From the NCBI RefSeq assembly GCF_013364275.1, contig NZ_CP054932.1, positions 5,022,001 through 5,086,000 on the forward strand: a stretch of DNA of 64,000 bases, in the 5' to 3' direction. Source of the DNA: Actinomadura sp. NAK00032 (GTDB lineage: Bacteria; Actinomycetota; Actinomycetes; Streptosporangiales; Streptosporangiaceae). This document shows, one piece after another, positions 1 through 7,784 of this stretch (position 1 is the stretch's first letter; every line of letters begins with the position of its first letter). Below the pieces are notes generated by a model that worked only from the letters and a program-made list of their open reading frames with translations, ran no database searches and had not been told where the DNA came from. A program made the translations under genes and the position numbers.

Positions 1-323
1 AGGTCGGACCGGCCGTAGCGGGCCAGGGCCGCGGCCACGGTCTCCACGACGACGCCGACCCCGATGCCGACCCCGCCCGCCCGCGCCAGTTCCTCCGCGA
101 GGATCGCGGCGCGGCCGGGATCGCCGCCCGGGAGCGGCGTCCAGCGCTCCCGGACGAGCCCGGCGCGGCCCAGCGCGGCCAGCGCCGCGCGGGGGAACGC
201 GCCCGCCTCCTCCGCCGCGGGCGTCAGCGGCATGATCTCGTCCCGGACCGCGGCGCGCACGCGGTCCCGGAAGGCGTCCACGTGCGGGCCGGTGAGGCCG
301 GCCGCGTAGAGCGGCCCGGTCAC
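1..323 (-). CDS. Acyl-CoA dehydrogenase, N-terminal part (cut by window edge)
   Basis: The reading frame starts at a GTG whose first bases overlap the TGA of the preceding ligase gene, and it runs off the left edge after about 107 residues. The visible part fits the all-helical N-terminal domain of acyl-CoA dehydrogenases: an AFRDRVRAAVRDEI helix, then a PRAALAALGRAGLV helix and an ILAEELARAGG helix. The family oxidises acyl-CoA or acyl-carrier-bound chains at the alpha-beta bond using FAD. The catalytic base and FAD-binding parts lie outside the window, so activity cannot be judged. It is the last visible gene of a six-gene leftward operon with a fatty acyl-AMP ligase, which suggests that it desaturates the acyl chain activated by that ligase (inference). 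Confidence 0.72.
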   Translation of the reverse strand, partial: MTGPLYAAGLTGPHVDAFRDRVRAAVRDEIMPLTPAAEEAGAFPRAALAALGRAGLVRERWTPLPGGDPGRAAILAEELARAGGVGIGVGVVVETVAAALARYGRSD

Positions 324-1990
324 CGCCCGGCCCCCGCGGGCTCGGACGAGGACAGCAGCGGGCCGTCGATCTCGCCCGCGAGGAGCCTCCGCCACATCGA
401 GCGGCGGCGCGGCTTGCCGCTGGAGGTCAGCTCGATCGCGGCGGCCCGCACCCGCACGACGCGCACGGCCACGTCGGGGCCCACGAGCGGGGCGAGGCAC
501 GCGACGACGCCCTCCGCGGACGGTGCGGTGGTGAGCACGCACACCACGGGGTCGTCGTCCAGGTACCCGGCGAGCACCGCGGTCCGCCGCCGGGCCAGCA
601 GGCCCTCCTCGGCCAGGGCCGCCTCCAGCTCCTCCACGTACACGTTGCGGCCCCGCACCTGGAGGCTGTCGCCGATGCGGCCGACGACGTAGAGCTCGCC
701 GCCGGTCATGAAGCCCGCGTCGCCGGTGAACAGCACGCCGTCCTCGAACCGGGTGGCGGGGTCCTCCTGCGCGCTGGTGTGGCCCAGCGCCACCGAGGGG
801 CCGGCCACGGTGATCTCGCCGAGGCTCCCGTCCGGGACGCGGCGGCCGGCGTCGTCGGCGATCCGCACGGTGAGCCCGTCCAGCGGCGTCCCGCAGCCGA
901 CGTGCCAGACGCCGGGGCCGGCCGGCGCGCGCCGGGAGACCTCCGCCGCGCCGAGCAGCGGGAGCGGCTCCCCCATCCGGAGGGGGCCGGGGGCGACCGC
1001 GACGGCCGGCGCGGCGCGGCCCAGCGGCGCGCAGGTGACGCCGAGCGTCGCCTCCGCCAGCCCGTAGGCGGGGCGCAGCGCCGACGGCCGCAGGCCGCAG
1101 GGGCCCAGCAGGTCCAGGAACGCGGCGGCGGTGTCCAGGCGCACCCGCTCGGCGCCGGTGACGACCGCCTCGACCCCGGACAGGTCGAGCCCGGCGACCT
1201 GCTCGGGCCGGACGCGCCGCACGACGTACTCCAGGCCGAAGTTCGGCATCAGCATGACCATGCCCGGCCGGGCGTGGTGCTCGCGCAGCCAGCGCAGCGG
1301 CCGCTGGACGAACTGCTCGGGCCGCATCAGCGCGACCGGCTCGCCCCGCACGACCGGGGTGAGCAGGCCGAAGACCAGCCCGAGGTCGTGGTGCAGCGGC
1401 AGCCACGGCACGCCGGTCCCGGCGGCCCGGCCGGCCCAGCGCCGCCCGATCATCGCGATGTTGGCCTCCAGGTTGCCCCGGCTCACCCGGACGCCGCGTG
1501 CCCTGCCGCGCGATCCGGAGGTGAACTGCAGGAGGGCCGTCTCGGCCGGTGGCCATGATCCACGCGGGGCGTCGGCGGCGCTCGCGGGCGCCAGGACGGC
1601 GCGTCCCGGCCCGGCGACCGCGGCCGCGGCCCCGGCCAGGTCCGGGTCGGCGAGCACCAGGTTCGCGCCGGACTCGGCGATCACGTGGGCGGCATGGGCG
1701 CGCCACCGGCGGGCGGCGCCGAGTGCGGCGGGCGGCGCGAGCGGCGCGGGGGTGCCGCCCGCGGCGAGGATCCCGAAGAACGCGGCGGCGAACCCGGGCC
1801 CGGTCCGGCGCAGGACGACCGCGGTCTGCCCCGTGGTGAGCCCCCGGTCGCGCAGGTCGCGGGCGGTGGCGCGGACGTGCCCGGCCAGCGCCGCGTACGA
1901 GAGGGCCTCCCACGTCCCGTCCTCGGCGAGGAAGCGCAGGCCGGCGGACTCCGACGGCGCGTCGAGCCAGTCCAGGAGCCCGGCGGTCAC
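320..1990 (-). CDS. Fatty acyl-AMP ligase-like adenylate-forming enzyme
   Basis: This 556-residue protein is an ANL-superfamily adenylating enzyme. Visible motifs are the ATP-binding loop LLQFTSGSRGRARGV, the A5-type YGLAEATLGV, the hinge region FTGDAGFM followed by GRIGDSLQVRGRNVYVEELE, and a C-terminal lysine in TSSGKPRRR. The GRIxDxLxVRGRN and TSSGK forms resemble fatty acyl-AMP ligases, which make acyl-adenylates and pass them to a carrier protein, more than acyl-CoA synthetases (family knowledge). I did not check for the FAAL-specific insertion. The GTG start overlaps the TGA of the upstream gene by GTGA, and no carrier protein is visible. It probably activates a fatty or other carboxylic acid for the pathway of this operon. 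Confidence 0.8.
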   Translation of the reverse strand: MTAGLLDWLDAPSESAGLRFLAEDGTWEALSYAALAGHVRATARDLRDRGLTTGQTAVVLRRTGPGFAAAFFGILAAGGTPAPLAPPAALGAARRWRAHAAHVIAESGANLVLADPDLAGAAAAVAGPGRAVLAPASAADAPRGSWPPAETALLQFTSGSRGRARGVRVSRGNLEANIAMIGRRWAGRAAGTGVPWLPLHHDLGLVFGLLTPVVRGEPVALMRPEQFVQRPLRWLREHHARPGMVMLMPNFGLEYVVRRVRPEQVAGLDLSGVEAVVTGAERVRLDTAAAFLDLLGPCGLRPSALRPAYGLAEATLGVTCAPLGRAAPAVAVAPGPLRMGEPLPLLGAAEVSRRAPAGPGVWHVGCGTPLDGLTVRIADDAGRRVPDGSLGEITVAGPSVALGHTSAQEDPATRFEDGVLFTGDAGFMTGGELYVVGRIGDSLQVRGRNVYVEELEAALAEEGLLARRRTAVLAGYLDDDPVVCVLTTAPSAEGVVACLAPLVGPDVAVRVVRVRAAAIELTSSGKPRRRSMWRRLLAGEIDGPLLSSSEPAGAGR

Positions 1991-2544
1991 GGCAGGTCCA
2001 GGGTGAGCCGCAGGTCGCGGTGCAGTTCCATCCAGACCTCGTGGTAGGAGTCGCAAAGGACGCCCGTGAGCGCCCCGGCGTCGCCCGACTCGAAGCGGTC
2101 GCGGGCGGCGGTGAGGCGGCGCGCGTACCCCGCGTACCGGCCTCGTGCGCCGGCCATGTACACCGCCACGGCGAGCAGGCTCCGGTGCAGGTCCGCCAGT
2201 TCCGCCCGGACGTCCGCCTCGGCGGCCTCCCCGCGCTGCCAGCGGGTGCACAGCTCCTTGACGCGGTGGTCGAGCGGGACGAACCGGTCGTGGCAGGCGC
2301 GCAGCGTCGCGGCGGCGTCCGGGGTGAGGTCCGCGCGCACCTCCGCGGCGTGCCGCGACCGGCCCTGTTCCGTGACCCGCCACACCTCGCGGGCGGCGAC
2401 GAAGACCGCGGCGCCCGCGCCGGCGAGGTTCCGCGCCGCCGGCAGGACGGCGGACTCGGGCCTGCCGGTCATCAGGCTCAGCTGCGCCGTCCCGGCCATG
2501 CCCTTGACGCACAGCGCGTGCAGCACCGCGAACGCGTCCGTCAT
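1987..2544 (-). CDS. Winged-helix-like small protein in the isoprenoid operon
   Basis: This is a 185-residue soluble protein. The N-terminal 70 residues look like a winged helix: HALCVKGMAGTAQLSLMTG, then a possible recognition helix around PAARNLAGAGAAV, then a wing-like VWRVTEQGRSRHA. The C-terminal part is helical, with LDHRVKELCTRWQRGE and ending in CDSYHEVWMELHRDL. I recall similar C-terminal sequences in actinobacterial proteins linked to PEP-utilising enzymes, but I cannot name a family. The start overlaps the upstream flavoprotein stop by ATGA and its own stop overlaps the ligase start, so it is translationally coupled on both sides. It could be a regulator or a scaffold; no catalytic motif is visible. 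Confidence 0.6.
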   Translation of the reverse strand: MTDAFAVLHALCVKGMAGTAQLSLMTGRPESAVLPAARNLAGAGAAVFVAAREVWRVTEQGRSRHAAEVRADLTPDAAATLRACHDRFVPLDHRVKELCTRWQRGEAAEADVRAELADLHRSLLAVAVYMAGARGRYAGYARRLTAARDRFESGDAGALTGVLCDSYHEVWMELHRDLRLTLDLP

Positions 2545-4589
2545 GACCGCGCCCCGGCCGGGGCGGGCACGTCCAGGGCGGGCGCGGCCATCGCCTCGGC
2601 GAAGCCGCGCAGGATGCGCGCGGGCATCTCCTCCGCCACCTCGGCCGCGGCCTTGCGCGCGAGGTCCAGTTCCTCGCGGCAGGCGGCGACCGCGACGGCG
2701 AGCGCCTCGCCGCGCAGCCGCGGGTCGGCGGCCACCGCGCCGGCGGTGAGGCCGGGCGCGCCGAGCAGGTCGGGCAGGGCCGAGACCCGGCCGTCGAGCA
2801 TCGCCTCCAGCGAGGTGTCCAGGCGGGTGCGCAGGCCGCGCACGGCCAGGACGTCCTCGGCGTGCACGAAGACCCGGCCGCAGTGCCGCCCGAACTCGCG
2901 GAGCGGGGCGACGGTCGCGGAGGGGGCGTCCGCCAGCAGCGCGCCGGCCCGCAGCGGGTACTCGAACATCGCCGCGAACACGTCGGTGGCCGAGGTGCCC
3001 GGCGCCCCGTCCAGGTACCGGGCCCGCAGCACCGTCAGCTCCGCGAGCCAGTCCGAGAACGACCACGACAGGCCGGGCGCGTGCTCGGCGACCAGCGTGC
3101 ACGCCTGGGCCAGGAGGAAGTCCCCGGCGAGGACGGTGGTGGCCGACGCCCAGTCGACGCCGCGCCCGCCGGGCAGCGCGGGCGCCGCCGGGCCGAGGAA
3201 GGCCAGCCCGCCGAGCGAGGCCAGCTCGATCGCCGAGCCGGTCGGGGCGTGCCCGATGTCGGGGTGGGCACCGGTGCTCATGAGGCCGGCGCACAGCAGC
3301 GCCGCCGGCCGCAGGCGGCGGTGGGTGGGGCCGGCTCCGGTGATGAGCATCCGCGCGATGAACGGCCACTCGCCCCGCACCGCCGCGACCGACACCTCGT
3401 CGCAGCCCGCGAGGAACGGCCGCAGCACCAGTGACTCGCGCGGGCCCGGGTCGAGGGGCTCGGCGGCGGTCACGCCCGCGATGCCCTCGGGCAGCAGCAC
3501 GGCGCGGCGGCCCTTGCCGAAGAACGGGTGGTCGCTCTCGGCGGTCGCGGCGAGCACCCGCCAGGCGAGGTGGTACCGGCGGGCCGCGTGCCGGGCCGTC
3601 TCGAAGTAGCCGACGAACGCGCGGGTGAGCGCCGCGCGGTAGGAGCGCGCCGCCTTCCCGGGGTCGCCGGGGTGGCGGGCGATGGACTCGGCGGCGAGCA
3701 GGCCGCTCTGCACCGCGTAGCTGAGCCCCTCGCCGGTGAACGGGTTGACGAGGCCGGCGGCGTCGCCGACCGCCAGGCGGCCGTCCTCGGCCGCGCGCTC
3801 GGGGGCGAAGCCGCTGTCGACCGGGCCCCACGACAGCGGGCCGTCCGGGCGCGCCCCGGCGAACCGCGGGTCGGCCTCGGCGAGCCCGGCGACCGCCCCG
3901 GCCATCAGGGACGCGGCGTCCGGGCCGCCGCCGGTGACGCCGATCGTGAACCCGCCGCCGGAGCCGGGCAGCACCCAGACGCAGGACGGCTGGGCCTTGG
4001 GGTCGTTGCCGGCGGGCGTGACCAGCTGGAGGACGATCCGGCCGCCCGGCGCGGCACCGGTGAACCGCTGCGCGCACTGCAGCCGCGCCCCCGCTCCGCC
4101 GGACGCGCCGTCCGGCGCCGGGCCGGTGGCGAGGACGACGTGGCGGGCGGTGACGGCCGTCCCGTCGGCGAGTACGGCACGGTGGCCGCCGTCCGCGCGG
4201 CGCAGATCCGCCACGCGCCCGGCCAGCGTCACGGCGCCCGCCTCGGTCGCGGCCCGGCGCAGCGCGGCCAGCAGCCCGGCGCGGTCGCACACGGCCATCG
4301 CGGCGTCGTCGATCACGCGCCGGGTGCGGGCGCCGAACCACAGGTCGAGCTCTCCGGCCGGACGCGGGAAAGCCTCGTCCCAGCCGCCGAGCGCCGTCAG
4401 CGCGTGCCGGGCCGGGCCGCTGACGAGCACGTCGTGGACCGTTCCCCCGGACGGGTCGTCCACCAGCAGCGTCCGCAGGCCCCGGCGGGCGAGGGCGGCG
4501 GCGGCCGCGGTCCCGGCGGGGCCGCCGCCGGCGACCAGCACATCGACCGGCTCGGTCACAGGCATCTCCAGTGTGTCGGCGACCGTCAT
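2541..4589 (-). CDS. Geranylgeranyl-reductase-type flavoprotein fused to a degenerate prenyl-synthase domain
   Basis: This 682-residue protein has two parts. Residues 12-390 form a FAD-dependent oxidoreductase of the geranylgeranyl reductase type: dinucleotide loop GGGPAG at 21-26, second FAD motif GDAAGLVNPFTGEG at 275-288. Residues 395-680 look like an all-helical isoprenyl diphosphate synthase: HRRLRPAALL at 423-432, ATTVLAGDFLLAQA near 485-496 and EFGRHCGRVF near 565. The residues that matter are gone: the first DDxxD position reads FLGPAAP, the KT position reads EYP, and the second DDxxD reads HAEDVL. The C-terminal part is therefore probably a non-catalytic prenyl-synthase relative. Typical family reductases are about 400 residues, so the extension is unusual. 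The start overlaps the membrane-protein stop (ATGA). Likely role: reduction of a prenyl chain, with the dead domain binding chain or partner (inference). Confidence 0.78.
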   Translation of the reverse strand: MTVADTLEMPVTEPVDVLVAGGGPAGTAAAAALARRGLRTLLVDDPSGGTVHDVLVSGPARHALTALGGWDEAFPRPAGELDLWFGARTRRVIDDAAMAVCDRAGLLAALRRAATEAGAVTLAGRVADLRRADGGHRAVLADGTAVTARHVVLATGPAPDGASGGAGARLQCAQRFTGAAPGGRIVLQLVTPAGNDPKAQPSCVWVLPGSGGGFTIGVTGGGPDAASLMAGAVAGLAEADPRFAGARPDGPLSWGPVDSGFAPERAAEDGRLAVGDAAGLVNPFTGEGLSYAVQSGLLAAESIARHPGDPGKAARSYRAALTRAFVGYFETARHAARRYHLAWRVLAATAESDHPFFGKGRRAVLLPEGIAGVTAAEPLDPGPRESLVLRPFLAGCDEVSVAAVRGEWPFIARMLITGAGPTHRRLRPAALLCAGLMSTGAHPDIGHAPTGSAIELASLGGLAFLGPAAPALPGGRGVDWASATTVLAGDFLLAQACTLVAEHAPGLSWSFSDWLAELTVLRARYLDGAPGTSATDVFAAMFEYPLRAGALLADAPSATVAPLREFGRHCGRVFVHAEDVLAVRGLRTRLDTSLEAMLDGRVSALPDLLGAPGLTAGAVAADPRLRGEALAVAVAACREELDLARKAAAEVAEEMPARILRGFAEAMAAPALDVPAPAGARS

Positions 4590-5308
4590 CGGTCGGTGAA
4601 CAGGACGTGGACGGAAGCGCCCAAGGCCGGCGGCCCGGCGACGGCGTACAGCAGCCAGGGCGACGCGGTCTGCGTGTCGACGACGGTGATGAGCGCCGCC
4701 AGCACGAACGGCGCGGTGAGCGCGGCGCCGGCCTTGTGGCCCGCGACGAGCAGCAGCACCGGCGCCGCGGCCAGGGCCACGCCCGCCAAGCCCGCCACCA
4801 GGCGCGCGGACGCCTGCCGATGCGCCTCCTCCTCGCTGAACGAGCTCATGAAGGGCACGGCCTCCGACACGGCGACCAGCAGGATGCTCCCCGCGACGGC
4901 GACCACGGCGAACACCAGCACCGCGAGGAGCGTGACCGGTGTCTTCGGCGCCAGGACCGCGCGCAGCGCCATCGCCACGGCCACCGGCACCGTGATCAGG
5001 CAGGGCAGGAAGGCGACCGTTCCCCCCGCGAGGCCCGGCGCGACCAGCAGCACGGGGACGAGCACGGTGGCCAGCACCGCGAGGGCGGGCCCGCGCTCTC
5101 CCCCTAGGAGGAGCAGCAGCGCGCCGGCGGCCATCCCGGCGGCGGCCGCGTAGACGACCACGCGGTCGTGCTGGAGCGGCCGCTCCGCGACGCGGGCGGG
5201 CTGGCCGGACCAGTCGTAGGCGCCCTTGAGCACCAGCAGCCCCGCGACGGCCACCAGCACGCAGGCGGGCACCGTCAGCGCCGCCGCCGTCCTGGTCTGC
5301 ACGTCCAT
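4586..5308 (-). CDS. Polytopic membrane protein of the isoprenoid operon
   Basis: This 240-residue, strongly hydrophobic protein has about seven predicted membrane segments, for example TVPACVLVAVAGLLVLKGAY near the N-terminus, VVVYAAAAGMAAGALLLLLGG, then VLATVLVPVLLVAPGLAGG. A charged loop FSEEEAHRQASAR lies after the fifth segment. I do not recognise a family and no catalytic motif stands out. It begins 22 bases after the SGNH esterase gene and its stop overlaps the start of the flavoprotein fusion by ATGA, so it is part of the same leftward operon. In a pathway handling prenyl chains it could anchor enzymes at the membrane or move a lipid product; this is inference from position only. Confidence 0.62.
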   Translation of the reverse strand: MDVQTRTAAALTVPACVLVAVAGLLVLKGAYDWSGQPARVAERPLQHDRVVVYAAAAGMAAGALLLLLGGERGPALAVLATVLVPVLLVAPGLAGGTVAFLPCLITVPVAVAMALRAVLAPKTPVTLLAVLVFAVVAVAGSILLVAVSEAVPFMSSFSEEEAHRQASARLVAGLAGVALAAAPVLLLVAGHKAGAALTAPFVLAALITVVDTQTASPWLLYAVAGPPALGASVHVLFTDR

Positions 5309-5330
5309 GTCCCGGCTCCGCGACCGCAGG

Positions 5331-6824
5331 TCATTCGCCGATCACGACGGGCGCGGCCGCGTCGAACCCCAGCTGGCCGTCGCCGCCGGTGACCGCCAGG
5401 CTGGCGACGTAGGTGCCCGGCTCGGTGTAGGTGTGCGCGACCTTCGCGCCCGTGGCGAGCGTCCCGTCGGCGAACTCCCACAGGTAGCGCTTCACCTCGC
5501 CGCCGGCCGAGCCGGACGACCCGGACGCGTCCAGGACGACCGTGCGGGGACCGGTCCGCGTCACGGTCGCCTTCGCCACCGGCGGGCTCTTGGGCCGCGC
5601 CAGCTCGGTCGTGGTCACGCGGACCTTCACCGGGCGGTCACCGCCGGTCAGCTCCACCTTCCAGCCGCCGGCCGCGGCGCCGGGCACGTACACGCTGTCG
5701 TAGACCGCCCGCTTGGTGCTGTTGCGGCGGTGCCTGGCGCGGGGCGCTGTCGCGCCGTCCGGCGCCAGCACCCGCACCGTGACGTCCCCGGCCGCCCAGG
5801 TCGCGCCGAACCCGGCGCCGAGGCCGCCGCCGCGCAGCGTCACCGGGACCTGGACCTTCTGCCCCGGCGGGACGGTGACGTCCGCCGCCTGCCGGGTCAC
5901 GCCCTCGTCGCCCGCCACCCGCGGCGCGGCGGCCGGCCGCAGGAACGCCTCCTTGATGATGCAGGCGGTGTTGGCGTAGCCGGCCCTGGTCGGGTGGAAC
6001 GAGTCGTTGATGCTCCGGGGCACGATCCCGTTGAGGAACCGCTCCTGGCCCTTGGGCGGGCAGATCTCGTGGCCGTCCGTCGAGTGGTAGATGTCGACCG
6101 GCACGGCCCCGGCGACGGTGGCCGAGGTGACGAGGTAGTTGTCGAGGCGCTGCACCCACTGGTTCATCCACAGCTGGTCGGTGATGCGGATCATCTGGCA
6201 GCGCTTCACCGGGAGCGGGACGGTCGAGGTGCCGTCGGCCCCGCCCTCGTCGGGGAAGAACTTCGGGTAGGTCGGCACGAAGATCTTCGCCTGTGGGGAG
6301 CGCTCCCGGATCTGCTTGAAGACCGCCTGCAGCAGGTTGGCGTTCTGCGCGGTGCCCTCGTCGAGCTTGGCGAAGGCCGCCTGGAGCCCGGGGTCCTGGG
6401 AGGCCTCGCAGGTCCTGATCGCCGAGACCTTGATGCACGCCTGGACGGTGTCGGCGAACCCCATGTCGTTGCCGGAGACTCCCAGGGTCACGTGGGAGAC
6501 GTCGTCGCCGAGCGTGGCGAGCTGGGACGCCTCGCCCGACTTGCCGTTGCGGACGTCGGCGATGGTGGCGCCGCTGCACGCGACGAAGGAGAGGTTCCCG
6601 CCGAGCACGCCGTCCCTGGCGAGCAGCGGGGCGTACGCCCACGGCGACCGGCTGCAGTCGCCGCTGGCGGACAGGTAGTCGCCGGCGCCGACGCCGGCCT
6701 GGTAGGAGTCGCCCATCGCCACCCAGCGGCCGGGCGCGGCGGCGGGCGCCGCCGGCGCCACCGCCGACGAGGCCGCGAGGGCGACGACGCAGGTTCCCGC
6801 GATGAAAAGGCCGCGCTGCCGCAT
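5331..6824 (-). CDS. Secreted SGNH/GDSL esterase with C-terminal PKD domain
   Basis: This 497-residue protein starts with an export signal (MRQRGLFIAGTCVVALAASS, then an AxA stretch to about residue 30). Two ATGs lie six bases apart; the downstream one is chosen because a GGGGGA run sits at ribosome-binding distance. The mature part is an SGNH hydrolase of the SEST-like type: VAMGDSYQAGVG (Ser40), GVSGNDMGF (Asn119) and DSFHPTRAGY (Asp274, His277). Six or so cysteines suggest disulfides. A PKD-like beta domain (AKATVTRTG, YLWEFADGT, VAHTYTEPGTYVASL) fills about residues 415-497. It is the first gene of the six-gene leftward operon and has its own promoter-like sequence upstream. It is likely an extracellular lipase/esterase; its link to the isoprenoid genes downstream is unexplained. 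Confidence 0.85.
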   Translation of the reverse strand: MRQRGLFIAGTCVVALAASSAVAPAAPAAAPGRWVAMGDSYQAGVGAGDYLSASGDCSRSPWAYAPLLARDGVLGGNLSFVACSGATIADVRNGKSGEASQLATLGDDVSHVTLGVSGNDMGFADTVQACIKVSAIRTCEASQDPGLQAAFAKLDEGTAQNANLLQAVFKQIRERSPQAKIFVPTYPKFFPDEGGADGTSTVPLPVKRCQMIRITDQLWMNQWVQRLDNYLVTSATVAGAVPVDIYHSTDGHEICPPKGQERFLNGIVPRSINDSFHPTRAGYANTACIIKEAFLRPAAAPRVAGDEGVTRQAADVTVPPGQKVQVPVTLRGGGLGAGFGATWAAGDVTVRVLAPDGATAPRARHRRNSTKRAVYDSVYVPGAAAGGWKVELTGGDRPVKVRVTTTELARPKSPPVAKATVTRTGPRTVVLDASGSSGSAGGEVKRYLWEFADGTLATGAKVAHTYTEPGTYVASLAVTGGDGQLGFDAAAPVVIGE

Positions 6825-6894
6825 GCACATCCCCCAGCCAGGAGAAGAGCGCGCGCACCAGGTGTGTGCGGACGCCCCGGACGCAATCGCCATG

Positions 6895-6923
6895 ATCGGA
6901 ACATTGGACGATCTTGCTGTCAA
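6895..6923 (-). promoter_or_regulatory. Likely promoter of the leftward isoprenoid/esterase operon
   Basis: On the minus strand a perfect TTGACA (6918-6923) is followed after 17 bases by TCCGAT (6895-6900). The predicted start of transcription is near 6888, which gives a leader of about 64 bases before the esterase start at 6824. The -10 match is modest, so the call rests on the -35 and the spacing. Confidence 0.5.
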
Positions 6924-6971
6924 CGGCCGGTGGCGCGCTCGTCGTTCATTGCCGTCACGGCACGCATTTCC

Positions 6972-6990
6972 CTTGGCGAATTTCGCCAAG
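6972..6990. promoter_or_regulatory. Perfect 19-base palindrome in the divergent control region
   Basis: CTTGGCGAA and TTCGCCAAG flank one central base, a perfect inverted repeat. It lies between the esterase promoter and the rightward Tat/protease/prenyl-synthase operon, in a locally AT-richer stretch. It is a good operator candidate for a dimeric regulator; none of the obvious neighbouring regulators can be assigned to it. Confidence 0.55.
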
Positions 6991-7014
6991 TGGACCCCGG
7001 TTCGAGGCGCGCAC

Positions 7015-7028
7015 GACCGAATTCGGTC
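7015..7028. promoter_or_regulatory. Perfect 14-base palindrome GACCGAATTCGGTC
   Basis: This is a perfect 14-base inverted repeat, 24 bases from the CTTGGCGAA palindrome, with a different sequence. It lies about 85 bases upstream of the rightward operon start, where -35/-10 elements for that operon would be expected (a TTTAGA sits just downstream). It is a second operator candidate, possibly for another regulator. Confidence 0.45.
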
Positions 7029-7113
7029 AACATTCCCATGTTTAGAGATCTCCGGGTTAGCGTGCGCCTGATGATCGACTCGGGCGCCCGCCCGGCTACG
7101 AAACGGTGGTCAG

Positions 7114-7752
7114 ATGGACTCCGCCGCACACCCCGCACCGCCCGATCCCGGCGAGCCGCCCGCCCCGGTCACCCGCCGCCGCTTCCTCGGCCGGACCGCG
7201 GTCGCCGGCTCGGTCGCGGTCGCCGCCGGGTCGACGCCGGCCGGGTCCGGCTCCGCGCCGTCCGGGCGGACGGCCGCCGCGAGCACGCCGGACGCCGGCG
7301 CCGCGCCCGCGCCGCCCGCGGCACCGCTCGACCGGCAGCGGGAGATGCTGCTGCAGGCCGCGCGGGCCGGGGCGGTCTACCCGATCGAGTTCCGCGGCTT
7401 CGGCGAGTCCGCCCGCGGGAGGGCCCGCGTCACCGCGGCCCGCCTGCTGGCCGCCGAGCGGCGGCTCGCCCCCGGACGCCTCGCGCAGGCGCGGGCGGGC
7501 GCGGACGCCCTGATCGCCCAGGGCCTGTTCGGCGCGCCGCAGGGCCGGCTGCTGGCGGGCATCGGGCGGCACGCGGCGCAGGCCGGCGACCGGGCCCGGC
7601 GGGATCTCCGGGCGTTCGTGGCGCTCGGCGTCGCGACCCTGTCGCCCCACTTCGACCCGGCCGACGACGCCATGGCGGAGATCTGGCTCGGGGGGCTCGG
7701 CCGGGAGCACCGGCTCGGCCGGCAACCGCAGCCCATCGTGCGCCGCAACTGA
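7114..7752 (+). CDS. Tat-exported small protein of unknown function
   Basis: This is a 212-residue protein with a twin-arginine signal, TRRRFLGRTAVAGSVAVAAG, followed by a low-complexity Ala/Pro/Ser linker to about residue 70. The mature part (about 140 residues) is helical and Arg/Ala-rich, with the more conserved-looking stretch YPIEFRGFGESARGRARVTAA. There is no cysteine, so it is not a lipoprotein. I do not recognise the family. It is the first gene of a rightward operon, 32 bases ahead of the protease gene, with GGTGG at ribosome-binding distance. Tat export suggests folding before export or a cofactor, but no cofactor motif is visible. It could be a substrate or partner of the next-door protease (inference). 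Confidence 0.6.
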   Translation: MDSAAHPAPPDPGEPPAPVTRRRFLGRTAVAGSVAVAAGSTPAGSGSAPSGRTAAASTPDAGAAPAPPAAPLDRQREMLLQAARAGAVYPIEFRGFGESARGRARVTAARLLAAERRLAPGRLAQARAGADALIAQGLFGAPQGRLLAGIGRHAAQAGDRARRDLRAFVALGVATLSPHFDPADDAMAEIWLGGLGREHRLGRQPQPIVRRN

Positions 7753-7784
7753 CCGGCGCGACCAGGAACCGACGACGGAGGACC

